Shown: one piece after another, positions 1-12,029 of the stretch
Layout: each line of letters opens with the position of its first letter
Position numbering within the stretch: the stretch's first letter is position 1
Origin: Lophius americanus
Taxonomy: Eukaryota > Chordata > Actinopteri > Lophiiformes > Lophiidae
NCBI GenBank assembly: GCA_037951165.1
Contig: JBBDHG010000015.1
Coordinates: 8,288,501-8,352,500 of the forward strand
DNA: 64,000 nt
Direction: 5' to 3'
Notes under the pieces: generated by a model
Told to the model about the DNA's origin: nothing
Databases searched by the model: none
What the model saw: the letters and a program-made list of their open reading frames with translations, nothing else
Translations under genes and position numbers: made by a program

Positions 1-119
1 CTTATTACAACCTAAAAACAACTTTTTCCAATTTTAAAAAAATCAGTCACACACACCTCACATGTGCAGGATGTGAGGTAAGGCAGTTCACCACAGAGCT
101 GCATAAAGGCCTTTAATGC

Positions 120-292
120 TCACAATCACACCAACGGGCAGTTTAGACTCACTAGTTCACCTATATTGCATGTTTCTGGACTATAGAAGGAAGTTGGACT
201 TGAACTACCTGAAGTGTAACCAAAACGAACATACTGTAGTGAGAACAGAACCTTCTTACTGTGGGGCAACTGTCCAACACTAGGCCACGCTC
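120..292 (+). repeat. Degenerate copy of a common teleost interspersed repeat
   Basis: The stretch follows, with many substitutions, a repeat that is very common in fish: a 'cagtttagactcact' block, a 'tgcatgtttctggac' block and a closing 'accttcttactgtg...gccac' block. The better preserved copy at 44515-44780 has the same blocks in the same order. The closing part resembles the end of a tRNA-like SINE. No coding capacity. Assignment is from memory of the family. Confidence 0.5.
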
Positions 293-429
293 AAAACCAT
301 GAACTTTGAGCGTTTTGTACTCATACCAGAATCAATTGATAGATTTATGTCAGCTTTTTAAACATAGCCCACTTGTGCAGATGTAACTTCAAATCAAGAC
401 TTGTTTAACCCATAGAGGTGACTGATTTG

Positions 430-777
430 ACACAACTTTACGGTTTTGACTGAACCAAACAGTACATTAAGCTTGCCCTCGATAAGTTCACGTAGAGTAT
501 TGACCCTTATCTGATGAGGATCCTCTGTGGCATCGGACAACACGGGATAGCCTCTCCCCCCTTTAGCATTAATGAGCCTTGGCTGCCAGTGACCCTGTTA
601 CCTTTTCACAATTTGGACTTCCTCGGACCATTTTTTAATTAAGACCAAGACCGAGAACACCCAATAAAACCTTAGTCTTCAATGTGTCAAAAGACAAAAT
701 GTTCACTCCTTGTCTCATTTATACAACAATATTAACTTCAACTGTCAGTGGTTAATTTGTTTATGCTGATCGGTGTA
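430..777 (-). mobile_element. Tc1-like transposon, 5' end with broken transposase
   Basis: Read on the minus strand, the segment begins with a terminal inverted repeat carrying 'CGATCAGC', then 'CCACTGACAG', typical of a widespread teleost Tc1/mariner family. Further in it encodes a region like the second half of the DNA-binding domain (GSQGSLMLKGG-like, around 590-540), in more than one frame. The 3' part of the element is absent or unrecognisable. Tc1 transposases bind their inverted repeats and cut at TA; this copy is not functional. Relatives of the same end occur at 10679, 14740, 36448 and 60283. Confidence 0.6.
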
Positions 778-1049
778 TGGTCTGGATATTTTCCTGTTAC
801 ACTGGACTTTCTTAAACATTTCGAGCTGCAATGTAAACTATAGGCTATGGGAAAACGCAAAGATTACAATATATCAATGTTGATTCCACAGACTCTGAAA
901 CTTCTTGCATTGCTGTCAGTCAGCATTTGCCTTCATTTATAATTGATGAATGTAACTTACTGGTTCATACAACTGATGAGTTTACGCCTCCTCCAAGCAC
1001 ATCCAACTGTGAGAAGACCATCAGATAGATCCAGAACTTGCCTCAGGGG

Positions 1050-1178
<129 letters not shown>

Positions 1179-1179
1179 A

Positions 1180-2285
1180 TTGTCCAGCCGGAGACTTTGC
1201 TGGGGAAAGGGACATCTGGAATTTCTTTCTAATTAGATTCTGGATGGATAAGTGGAAGTAAATGGAATTGAATGGACTGTAAATTCAAAAGTATTAAATA
1301 GTATATAAAGCCACGAAAAAAGACAGAAAGAAAAAAGAGTACTAGAAAAATCTTTGTCCCAGGAACTATGTATAGACCATAACCTCTACCGTAGGTAATC
1401 ATGAAAATTGTCTAAATTCAAATGTGGATACAATTGTGAAGAAACAAGAAAAACAAATTCAAATTCAAATTCAAAATTCATTCAAATTGAAGAAACTAAT
1501 TATTAGATTCACACATTTACAAAGCATGTCTGTAATTGAACTGAATTCTGTCCAGCAGATTTTAAGGAGATGTTGATCGACTACTCCCTGTTACCAACAG
1601 ACAGATGGACAGGAGTATCCCTGTGCCCTCTTTTGGTGGGTGCATTAAAGAAAACTTCATCTTGCTGAACCGCTTAAATGTTATGAAAGAACACATTTGC
1701 ACCTCTATTATGAGTATTTCCTTTCAGCGATCCTGATTATTTTGCATACATCTGACCTACAGTGGGTCCATATATTTACGGCCTACAGAGCCTTCATCTT
1801 TATTCATTATGAACTTTATACCTGCAGTTGTTTACTTTGCATTTTACAACATTTGCATTTCATACCAGTCGTACTGTTACCAGTTTTCACACTCTGAATA
1901 TATTCACATCAGTGTTTGGTGCAGCTTATTTATATGTACATTTTATGTATTTTAGATTCCAAATATTTATACATAAACTCAGCTGCTTTCTTAGTGCATA
2001 TGGTGCATGTGTAAACTGCATTAAATCATTTCAGTACCTGTACCTCAAGCAATTCAAAAGTCTGTTCAAATATATATAATACTGACATGGTCTATTATTA
2101 AGGTACTTTGTGCTATTTTCATCGTTATTAAGGCCAGATTACCATCTAATCAGCTTCTATGAAATATTACAAACTGCCTTTTCTCATTGTCATCCAACAT
2201 CTTATGTATGCTGCTACCTGTAGCACATCATCTGGTGCAGAGCATGAAGATATTTGATTTATTTCTCATTATATTTTCAACTATT
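1180..2285. other. AT-rich stretch, no gene recognised
   Basis: Apart from the hexanucleotide run at 1454-1490, no repeat family, splice-bounded exon or RNA gene was recognised. The open frames at 1697-2079 overlap each other and have low-complexity AT-rich codons. The T-rich stretch 1740-2090, with repeated 'atttat' blocks, could be an old LINE 3' untranslated region, but nothing decisive is visible. Confidence 0.6.
1454..1490. repeat. Short (CAAATT)n hexanucleotide run
   Basis: About five to six tandem copies of CAAATT, with one copy shortened and one expanded. Too short to be assigned to a larger element. Confidence 0.8.
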
Positions 2286-2440
2286 AAAGGTGCAGTGCGT
2301 AAAATTTGGTGACATCTAGCCACGAATTTCTGGATGGCAATCTTTATTGTAGCTCAGCTCAGCTTCCTATATCTACGAGTTAACGTCATGGAATATCCTG
2401 TTAAGGGACAAGGTTCCTTGACAGGATAGATATGTGTATA
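2286..2440 (+). repeat. Teleost 'aggtgcagtg' interspersed repeat, partial
   Basis: Starts with 'aaaggtgcagtgcgtaaaat' followed by 'catctagcc', which matches the opening of a common fish repeat whose consensus runs AGGTGCAGTGTGTAAGATTT...CATCTAG. Homology becomes unclear after about 2400. The true right end could not be found, so the copy may be larger than marked. Confidence 0.45.
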
Positions 2441-3303
2441 AATGTATTGCGGAAACCTAGGCAAACAGTACACTGAGTGAGCAACCAGTCCACCGCCATG
2501 GCAAGTGGGGATGGAAAGTACCACCTTCCCTATTAAGGATGGAGGCCTTCCGAAAAAGAAGACGAAAAAGAAGGTATTAGAACACGCCGTTTATCGCAGA
2601 GCTGTTTAGGGGGACCAACCCAGTTTTAGGCAAGTCGGTTTAATGTTATGCCTGGATTCATTTAGCTGGTATTTTTTTCATCCTAGCTCTTTCTTCTGCT
2701 TTCTTGTGTTCTCACTGCAAGATGGTCTGATCACTACGGCAACTCCAGTCAGTCGGTCATTTTATTTACATTACAGCTGTTTCTCTGGAGATCACTTGAG
2801 GCGGTGCTGCATACTTCGTGTACATCGCTCCCCGGACGCTGGGGAGCGATGTATGCAAATCCTGTAGCGTGTGATGCCTCATTACTCTGGAATCTTGTAG
2901 CAAGTGCACGTTTGAGACGAGAGAGGGGAAATCTGTGGAGATTCTCCTCATGTGTGATGAAACACGATTTTTGCCATCGATTTTAAAACTCCTCCAGTAC
3001 AAGCCCGGCCTTACCTCACATTTAAATGGCTCAAGGCGTGCAATTTTTTGCAGATCTCTAGAGATCGTAATGGGGCGAGTGAATTAAGTGGTCGAGTTTT
3101 AAGCGTGCACACATTTGGAACAATCCAAGGGTTGGCTCTAAGGTTTGTAGCTTCATCACTGGGGAGATTTGTGCAAAGCAGCTCCGACGCATTGTTTGAA
3201 AAAAGCCCATCAGTGAATGTTGTTGTCATGGTTTCTTTTATTCCAGCTTGCTTGAAGGAGTCACTTTGGATGACTGTAAACTTGCAGTTGCAAAGAACAA
3301 ATA

Positions 3304-3329
<26 letters not shown>
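3304..3329. repeat. (GT)13 microsatellite
   Basis: Thirteen uninterrupted TG units. It lies inside the open frames on both strands around 3011-3340, which are therefore not evidence of a gene. Confidence 0.95.
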
Positions 3330-3334
<5 letters not shown>

Positions 3335-4960
3335 ACACAAGGACAGAGGGATCTCTTAGAAACCTGATGAAGGCTTTATAACCTTTAGACCGAGGGAGAG
3401 AGGAAAGGACAAAATGACCGGAAAATGCTGCCTATTTGAAGTTTTGTCAGACTGTCGCTGAATTTCATTTTTTCACTGTTGCTACAGTAACACATCTATT
3501 TAATTGCATTTCAGCCAGTGAGAAAGTGGCTAGAGTAAAGAGTAAATGTGCTTGATTCGTGAATAAAAGCAATTATTTCATTTCTGCATTGAGAAGAAAT
3601 GTTATAATACATGCATAGCTGGGCTTACCTCAAGGCATTAGAGAGAAACAAAAATCTTCAAATGTCTCCCAGCTCAGGCTGCTGACAGCCGAGTGCCTCT
3701 GACTCAGATGTCAGATCACTCCGGCTTTTATTCTCTTTAGTAGATTTCATCGGCTTCAGTCAAGTATTAAAACGGAGGGGTCGACTCTAGAAAACAATCA
3801 AATCATCTCAAACGCTCTGCTGCATCTCTCAAGCTCGCTCTTTGACAGTTTTGTAAATGTTTTCCTCTTTACACACATTGTCCCTTTGCTAGAAAGACTT
3901 GGACTGCGCTCCAACTCGGCGATGGCAAAACAATGTGACCACCTTCAATGTCTAAATGAGAATATACACATTTTGATCACGGTTTTGCCATGTGATGCAA
4001 TGATTATTTTTCATTTATACCCAACAGCAGCCAGTACCACCTGTAAAAAATGGTAAATGATTATACCCATACCTATACTTTTAGCCTGACCAACAACTCA
4101 AAGCACTTATGTCTATTTTCGTATATTTTTAAATTGCAATATTTTTTGACATATTGCTAACTTCCTGTTGACATTACCTCCATAGAAAATATAAGAAATG
4201 CACCATGTATTTAATATTTACATTATTTTGAAAAAAGCTACATTTCTGATTGGGTCCACATTCAAGAACTATAGGCTCTTTTAAAATAATGTCACGTTGT
4301 AATGTCCCCTGACTTAAAGTCGGAAAATATAGTACAAAGCCGGTGGGCGCTAGACATGCAATGAAGTATGTCAGAATTTATCTCTATGTATTCATTATTT
4401 AGTTATATTACAAAAGGGCTAGGATAGAAATAATACCATACACAAAAGATTTGATTTTCATTCATTCTTATTTATAAGAAATCAGAATTTAAATCATAAA
4501 TTCCAAACTTTTGGACAATACAAAAGAACTATGAATTGCCTTCAATAGTCCCTTAGGAAATAAAGCAAAAACAAAATAGCAATGTCCCAAAATTTCAAAG
4601 TCATGTTAATCCATTAGTCGATTTAAAGAACAGTCTCTTCTAACAGTCAATCTTATAATAAAGACTTTTTTGCCAGTTTCTTTGCTTTGTGGTGTCATGA
4701 TTTTTTATCTTGGGCCATACACTCATGTAGTTCAATTCGTACGGATCAGTATTGCAGACCAATGTCATCTTCTCGCCGTATTTCTTTTTCACATTTGTCT
4801 CTTGATTGGGATCGTTCCATACGTTTTTCTTGCCAGTGGTCCCATCACTCTAACTAGTCGGTTTTCTGACGGCTAACTCTTACTGTTGTTGACTCAAGAA
4901 TAAGAAATCCCTTTTGGATAACAGACAGTCATTCACAGTACAACATAGTAAAATTATTCC
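3335..4960. other. Unique AT-rich stretch, no gene recognised
   Basis: No repeat family, RNA gene or convincing exon was seen. Composition is AT-rich and open frames are short. The part from 3640 to 3850 is less AT-rich and contains no transposon signature, so it could be conserved non-coding sequence, but this cannot be judged from one genome. Confidence 0.6.
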
Positions 4961-4964
4961 TCTG

Positions 4965-5146
4965 CGTTTGACCCATCCCTGAGGGAGCAGTGGGCCGCCC
5001 CTAAGAGGCGCCTGGGGAGCTAGAGTTTCAGGGTCTTGCTCAAGGACCCTACGACAAGTAGACCCTTTTGGGACCCTAAGAGGCTACCTTCCGATCTTCC
5101 GATTGGGAGACGGTCGCCCAGACCCACTGAGCCACAGCCGCCCCCA
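4965..5146 (-). repeat. tRNA-ended SINE-like teleost repeat, antisense copy
   Basis: The order of blocks (gggagcagtgggc, ggtcttgctcaagga, accttccgat, ccactgagccacagccgcc) is that of a very common fish element in antisense. On the minus strand it opens with a tRNA-like head (gtggctcagtgggt). The B-box region is degraded. SINEs are transcribed by RNA polymerase III and mobilised by LINE machinery. A sense copy lies at 46645-46772 and a partial one at 61497-61615. Confidence 0.7.
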
Positions 5147-5199
5147 AATAACAACAGCTGGAACGAGAATAGTTAGAAGAGTAATATTGGACTGTCTAC

Positions 5200-5660
5200 A
5201 ACATTAGTTCCCAAACTTCTATATCCTAGACAATTTACGTCTTTTTTACCGCTGACATATAGAATATAGAAGTTTGGGAACCACTGATGTAGAGGACGTA
5301 GAGGTTTGGGAACTACTGACATAGAGTATATAACAGTTTACGAGCCATTAACAGAGGATAGAAAGATTTGGGAACCACTGACATTAAGGATATAATGTTT
5401 TGGGAACCATTGATGGAGTGTGTTAAGGTTCAGAAACCACTTACTTAAAGTATTTAAACGGTTGGGGCCACTGACAAAGAGGATTTAAAGGTTTGGAAGC
5501 CACTGACATACAGGATATAAAGATTTTGGAGCCACAGATTAAAGGATATAAAAGGTTGAGAATCACTAAAGCAAGATATAACGTCAATAAAAGTTGTAAG
5601 TGTGGGAACCGCTGAGATAGAAGGTAGAATGGTTTGGGAACCACTGGTCTCTAAGAACCT
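5200..5660 (+). repeat. Minisatellite of ~37 bp units built on 'tttgggaaccactg'
   Basis: About eleven diverged units repeat the pattern tttgggaaccactgacat followed by an a/g-rich 'aggatataaagg' segment. Unit length varies by several bases. The first unit is present in inverted orientation, so 5207-5224 and 5264-5281 form a hairpin with 18 bp perfect arms. The shared core equals the terminus of a hAT-type MITE family (compare 59371-59727). Minus-strand open frames over the array (5441-5816) are products of the repeat. Confidence 0.85.
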
Positions 5661-7010
5661 GACGTGTCCATCTAATATTAATGGGCTAATATGGGAAAGC
5701 AGAGCTTGCAATTCTGACTTACAATAATGAATCCTCAAAAAATATTGTTTTTTAGTCCGGACTGATCCCTCTGATTGCTGCAGGTGATGGAGGACAGATG
5801 ATTCGATGAGACACAAACTTTCTTACTGAGTTTCAGATAAACTGAAATGAACTTCATCCACAAAACATGAATAATATAAAATAATCCATCCAATGTTGAC
5901 CATTGTTCACCAGACACCCCAAGGCGAGGTCAGCCCCGGCTCTGAGTAAAACCCCTCTTGCATCTCTATGGTCGCTTATAGAGTTTTAAGGGATCTCCAC
6001 TCTTCAGAGATAACGTGAAGGTGGAGCTGTCCATCCAACATCCTGCGCCTTCATGTTAGCATTTCCATTGCTTTGGGACATGGGTGTACGTGATCTGACT
6101 TTTAGATTCTTGTTATTGTGTCTTTCTTTGCCTTTATCTCGCCGTGTTTCTGTTGTTGACTGGGCCTAATGAGCTTTGCTTGACCTCACTGGCTGCAATC
6201 CGGAGTCAGCAACCGGGATCAATATGTCCGTCTGCATTAATATGAAAACGTACGCAAGGGCCGCTTCACCCCTTATGTGAAAACCATGTTCTTTGCTGTA
6301 TCGCTCTTATTGCAGCTCTACGTTTGACACACCCTCCACCCCCCCATCCCCCACCCAGTGGGAAAGGGTTCAGGAGTAATTTAAATAACATACAGAGAGG
6401 ATGGATCCTTTCCTCTCCTGGGCTCCTGGGTCATTAATTCAAGAGCAGGAAAGAAGATGAAAAAGAAATGAAAGTAGAGATAGGGATCATGTCTTATATG
6501 GATCATGTTCCCTTTTCTTTGCTAATGGCTGACCGTACATTATGAGAGGTCCAGCGTTGTCGCTTATTAAACCTCACATAGATGGAGACTCATTGTGTGG
6601 CTGCAGCCTTTTTAGCCCAGAATGCGCTGACAGATATTTGACACTAGCTCACTAATGTGACCTCCTGCATTTCTCTGCATAGACAGAGTCAGGAGATAAC
6701 ACTTGTCAGGGGTCAGTTTCATATTAGCAGAAAGCTCTGGATTCACCTCATTTGGGAGCTGAAGGAAGCCAGTGATGCTACACCCACCTCCAGCTGTCTT
6801 GCTGCAGAGAGAGCCACTGATGAGCATTTGTTTGGCCCAGAGTTCACGGCCGCTGCCCCTCCACTGATGCCATGTGGATATTTAATGATGTGCAGCCGAA
6901 CAAAAGCCAACAGCGGCGATGGACAATTCGGTTGGAATCCGCAGGATATGCTAAATGTCATTTTAATTATCCAGGAATGAAGAAATAAACATTAGCACAA
7001 TTCTTTGCCC
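5660..7010. other. Unique block, possible conserved non-coding sequence
   Basis: No transposon or simple repeat is recognised. From about 6130 the composition becomes more balanced, with alternating GC-rich patches and homeodomain-type TAAT/ATTA cores near 6236, 6431 and 6964. This texture is typical of fish regulatory DNA near developmental genes, but that is inference. Short overlapping frames at 6612-6980 lie on both strands and show no protein family. Confidence 0.3.
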
Positions 7011-7616
7011 TCTTGATCCTTGAATTCCATCACTAGTTGTGCTTTATCACTCAGCTAAGTGGGTAAATATCAAACGCTTTCTGTCAGGCTTTGGATTAGG
7101 GAAACCCTACTGAAGACGAGAGTATTACATGGTTCTATGTCTATTGTCTATTGAAGCCTGTAGCTATTTAAGGGTAAATACCTCTTGATGAGAGTTTTTG
7201 TCTATATAAAGACATATAATAGAGCGCTTTGACATCAATGTGTGGTCTGCTGAACAACAAATGCATAAAATGACTGATCGGAATCCATCACTAAATTCAT
7301 GCCAAACCCTTTTGTTTTTATCAACATCAATAAGATTTAAATGAGTATTGATTCAATTTTGTTGGCTTTTTTTTTTTTTTTTACTTCTCTCTCAATGTTT
7401 TTAACTGTATCTCTCCAACATTTCAAGCAATAATTTATTCATTTTTGTCCTTCATTGAAATATACAAACTTCCTATTCGCAATTACTGTGACTCTATATA
7501 TAAAAATACCGAATATAAAATTTAGTTAGTATGTACTTGTTATTCAATTTATTCATATATACATTTTCATATATATATACCTGTAAGTTTATTCCGTGGA
7601 AACACTTTCTATTCAT

Positions 7617-7650
<34 letters not shown>

Positions 7651-9039
7651 CATCCTCTCCTCTATTATTTGAATGAGCAGTAGTAAAGAAGTGCGTTGCA
7701 ACTATGACGCAGCCTATCAGAGCAGGAAACAAAAATCCATATCTGTAAAATGTAATTTACAGAACATAATTTGAGATATTATTTATCGCCAACTCTTCTG
7801 ATCTTTAGTTGTCTTCAGAGGTTGGGTTTAGTATGGGGGACACTTTCCTTACAGCTCCCCACACAGTTTATTTGCCTACGAGTTCTGTATCAACAATGTC
7901 ATAGAAGAAGGTCCTCTTTGCAAAAAAAGGAACAAACTATTAATTGATATTTTAAGAATGAATGCTCAATATTTGTATTTAATTAAGTAAATATACCGTT
8001 AAATTAAATTATTTTAATAAATTTAATAAATTAGCTTGTTTCCAATTCTACCCTGACATAAATCTATATGAATAACTTGGATAGACAGGGACAAACTCAA
8101 CGGTTATTGAAGAACACCTGCCAGGGAGCAGGTTAGGTCCACTGACTAAGTTACCATGGCAACCGGGTTTAACCTAACTCTCTTTCTGGGGCACAAACAG
8201 AGAGTTTCCCTCAACTCAAGGTTCACAAAGTTTTCTAAAACCACTTTCTGGAATATACCTATCGGTGTTTACCTTTGATCTCTGACGATGTTACTGTATT
8301 TTAGAGAGAGGATTTGTCGACAGGTTATTTGTGGGAAACACAAACCTTTACAACCATTAGAGCTGACTGGACTAAAAACATAGATCCAATACTTTAAAGC
8401 GGCTAATCTGTCTGAGTGGTATTAGTTTGGCTCATGTTAACTAATGTTCGGTCGTGTTGGGAAGAAAATCTAATGTGCTTCAACATTATCTGAAAGAGAT
8501 CAGAAAAACACGAGACTTCCCATCACACAGACAGAACGTTTGTCAGTGGTTGTCCTCTATGACTTCAACTATTGCTTCGTAAAAAGGGAAACTGGTGGAT
8601 CTGATCCAGATCCATTTGTTGTTGGGGGAATTATCCTTGAGGTCTCCAGCAGTGCTCTGTGTTAAACATTAGGTCACATGTGATGAAACTAGAATCTGTG
8701 TTGTGGATAAGATGACCACTCTTCAGACTCATTTTAAAAATCATATTTCCATGGAAACAACAACAAAAAACTTCTTCTTACGTAGTTGATATGTGTTCCT
8801 GCTTAAAATAGTTTGGTGAATCTTCTGTCAATGTTTTGCCATTTATGTTAAAACAAAATTATTATAGACAAACGAACGAACCGATGACTTAATCACCCAT
8901 CAATTTTATGCAATAAAATCCAATACATTCAACAAACAACACTCTACTGAACATTTAAAACATTACTTGTATGAAGAATAGCTCCGTAAGTGCATGAATT
9001 ACGTGCTGGAGCATTCTCCAAATTGCAAATCATTATTTT
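7011..9039. other. AT-rich stretch with a (TAT)n microsatellite
   Basis: An ATT/TAT trinucleotide array occupies 7618-7648 and a T-run lies at 7367-7382. No open frame of note and no recognised repeat elsewhere. A very AT-rich segment spans about 7940-8040. Confidence 0.65.
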
Positions 9040-10370
9040 CATTTTATCTTATTTATAATGGCTGTCAGAGAGCGGCGTTGTGTTCTATAAAAATCACACC
9101 ATGGCAGACAAATGAGGACATGAAAACAGAGCAGAACTGTTAATGTTGTATTTATTATCACCCTGAGTAACAATACTGGCAGTGTGTACCGGCTGCATTG
9201 CCTGCGATTACATTCATTAGTTTCATGCTTGGTGTCATTTTATCAGCCCTTAGCAAGGCTTCGAAGCCCTAAACACAGTTAATAAAGCAGGAAGTACAAA
9301 ACATGATGGAGACATCAGGGCAGAAACATGCCAGCTCTATTTTCAGATCTGCTGGACAACGAGGAGTGCGTGCCTTATAACCTGCACAGGACGAGAAATG
9401 GCAATGCAAAGGTGTAGTGACGTGCAGACGACATTCAGACAGGTACCCACTGTGCCGGCTGGAGTGTGTGTCGCTTTGGCCCCTCGGCTGCTGCCATCTT
9501 GTCTTCTCAGTGTGACATGGAGCCTCGGCGCAGTCACGACCCGGGAGAGAGGGAGAGCGGTCATGCTTGACCTTTTTGCATTCCTTAGTAAATCAGGACT
9601 ACTCTTCATATCTAATAATGCAGAAACAGTCAAACATGACCTTTCAAGTTCCGATACTGGACTGTGGCTCCATGCTGCCCAACCCACCCGCCTTCCCGCA
9701 TACCTCAATACCAGTGTGTACATGGATTGCTGATTTCCACACTTACATGGCTCCCAAATCAAGACAAATGTTGAGACACATTGAACATAATCAGCATGTA
9801 ATTGACATTGATTTGAGAGATTAAGCATGGAAAGTCTTGCGAGGCACAGGAGGGGCGGTTAGGGCACGGATACATATTGTAGGAGTATGTTTGAGTATTT
9901 ATGCGGGGAGTTTGATCAGCTGTTTAGAAGCTCAATGAGGCATGCCTCACAGCTATGTACCACTGTAGAAGGAGCCGTCAGCAGCTCCCCCAGCTGTTGT
10001 ATTAAGGAAAGAGAGATAAAAATACAGCACAGGAATGAAGACAGACAGAAAAGGGCAGCCGGGGATTTGGAGACGTATGGAAAGAGCCTTGTGATGCCAA
10101 TCAATAGTGTAATACGACGACGGCCATCCATCTCTCTTCATTATCAACCCTTGTCCTTCTGATTTGCTGGTGACCAAAATGTCTGACGCCACTGCCGGAG
10201 GGCCATGGCCATCTGCCGTCATCTTTGTACCCGTTTGGAAGTATAACCCTCATAGAAAGGAGAATCATGAGGGACGCTCTCACGCTGCGTAAACATTGAT
10301 TAAAACTCCACTCAGCCCCCGTCCCCTCCACTGTAATTATCACGGTCCGAAGAGAGCTGGAGACGGAGGG
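9040..10370. other. Unique, less AT-rich block; open frames judged fortuitous
   Basis: No repeat homology was recognised. The block has balanced composition and is open on both strands (minus 9343-9828; plus 9398-9733 and 9887-10162), which points to absence of stops by composition rather than coding. None of these frames resembles a known family or is bounded by convincing splice sites. Possible regulatory sequence; conservation across fish would decide. Confidence 0.3.
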
Positions 10371-10678
10371 GTGAGCAGAGAAACCACATGGTGAAAAAAT
10401 TAAAAGATGGAAGGAAAAAAGGGCTCAACACCGAGCCAACATCCTTGGTGTCATGTGGAAATAATTTGTTAGTGTTACCCGAGATTGTTCATGAATAATT
10501 GGCCGCTGGGAGGGGCGGGCTGAGGGTGTGAGTCTGGTGGTATTTTATTATAAAGATATTATTTTACAAAAATAATTACTTATTTTCTTGACGTGCGTTA
10601 ATTATACTTTTTTTTTCTTATATGATGTAACATCCCTCTTCAGGGTAAAAGCTGGTTGGGTCTTTGTTAGATGCTATG

Positions 10679-11330
10679 TGCATCGATCAGCCATAACACT
10701 GTAACTGCTGGCAGTGGAAGTGAATGACATTGCTTCTCTGGTTACCATGGCCACTGTTAATGGGTTGAGTTTTTTAAGCCGCAGGCGAATGTATGGTTCT
10801 GAAGCTGAAGAGGTACGAGCAGGAAAAATGGGGAATCAGAAGTATCTGAGCAAGTTGTTGTTAAACGACAGGAAATAAAGTTTCTCCAAAAATGCAGGTG
10901 TTTTTGGGTGTTTCTGTTCCAAAGTTGGTCTGAGGAAAGACAGGTGGTGAACCGTTCACAGGGTCCTGTTAATCTCAAGTTGATTGATGTGTGGGGAGGA
11001 AACCCTATAGGCCACAGGAGAGCTACAAATTGCTGGAAAAGATAATGCTGATTCTGATAGAAAGGTGTAATAACCCACAGTGACATCACAGCTTGCTCTG
11101 TATGGATTGTCATAGTGACCATGCTCACCACTGTCTACTGCCAGAAGCTGCTACAATGGACACATACGCATCAGAACTGGCGACCACAAGCAATGGAAGC
11201 ACGCCTGTTCTCAAGAAACCCATCAGCTTTTACATAACCAGAATGCATTATGGGAAGAAAGGAAACTGGGGGAGGGAGAGTGATGCTTTGGGAAACCATC
11301 TACTGAGAAATCTTGGGTGCTTTGAATAAT
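10679..11330 (+). mobile_element. Tc1-like transposon, 5' half with transposase pseudogene
   Basis: Begins with the terminal inverted repeat 'cgatcagccataacac', followed by 'ggcagtggaagtgaat' as in other members of this family. Around 11056-11075 the text 'ctgatagaaaggtgt' and around 11240-11290 'atgggaagaaaggaaact...gtgatgctttggg' match the transposase central region (an MGR..GGG.VMLW-like string) that lies between the first two catalytic acids. Frames are interrupted and the 3' part, including the last catalytic motif and right terminus, is missing after about 11330. Non-functional. Confidence 0.7.
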
Positions 11331-11639
11331 GTGATACATTACTGGACAAAGATTCAATAATAGTCAATTATCTGATTTTTTTTTCCTGTGTTTTTTCTGT
11401 TTATGATGGATTTCATACAGCACACCAGCCACATATGGAGAGAACCTCATGGATCTTTTCTTTGTTTCGCAGCTAACGATGAATTTGATATCTTATATTC
11501 AAAGTTGCAGCACTGCAGAAGGCTATTTAGTCATATACTGCTCACATGCTCAGTCAAGTGTTGATGTTGTTATATGAGAAAAGGGAAAAGTGAAACCTAA
11601 TTTTGATCATATTTAAGACTTTATTTTCATAAACTAGGC

Positions 11640-11930
11640 CTACACTGTCGTCCCGACAACCATCGTTAATCCCCCGAAAGCACCCAATCCCCTGCATTGT
11701 ACAAGAAAGCGTCCTGGTTGAACTTAAATGTGTTAAGTACAAAACCAAACTTTTTGTAAAAGACAAAAAAACCTAGAGAGTAAAATCTGGATATGTACAA
11801 GATATATTTCCATGAGTCAATTCATATGCAACAAATTTGAAATGAATCAGACCAACAGTTGAGTATTTAAGGTCACAAACTTTTAGAGATTAAGGTTGCG
11901 GAAATATTCAACGGATCTTTACCAAAATTA
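11640..11930 (+). repeat. R1 dispersed repeat, sense copy 1
   Basis: Carries the shared core 'cccaatcccctgcattgtac' near 11682-11701, then 'gttgaac', then 'cagaccaacagttgagta' near 11849-11868 and 'aaacttttagagatta' near 11877-11892. The same blocks in the same order recur at 21236, 52905 and 55462 and, reversed, at 22560, 23165 and 53540. No coding capacity seen; class unknown. Confidence 0.6.
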
Positions 11931-11944
11931 ATCGATTTCTTCCT

Positions 11945-12029
11945 CGCACCAAGGTCTTTAGCACTTTGAGATTTGATCCAAATGTAAAGTGCATTATAAA
12001 TTAAATGTATTATTATTATTATTATTATT
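11945..12029 (+). mobile_element. L2-like LINE 3' tail with (ATT)n
   Basis: The sequence 'ttagcactttgagattt' followed by 'aagtgcattataaatta' and a TAT/ATT array (12008-12029) is the standard 3' end of teleost L2-type LINEs, which terminate in short tandem repeats instead of poly(A). Only the last ~85 bp is present, as expected for a severely 5'-truncated insertion. Confidence 0.65.

Noticed and set aside
4965..5146. Possible independent tRNA gene
   Set aside because: The tRNA-like head belongs to a SINE-like repeat; the B box and the acceptor-stem pairing are decayed.
5200..5660. CRISPR-like array because of regularly spaced repeats
   Set aside because: Units are contiguous and diverged, without unique spacers, and the genome is a vertebrate's; this is a minisatellite.
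5441..5816. Minus-strand frames up to 120 codons
   Set aside because: They read the reverse complement of the ~37 bp minisatellite; unit length is not a constant multiple of three and the frame is not maintained as a protein repeat.
9343..9828. 161-codon minus-strand open frame
   Set aside because: No recognisable domain, no convincing splice sites, and the opposite strand is also open over most of the same interval, which points to composition rather than coding.
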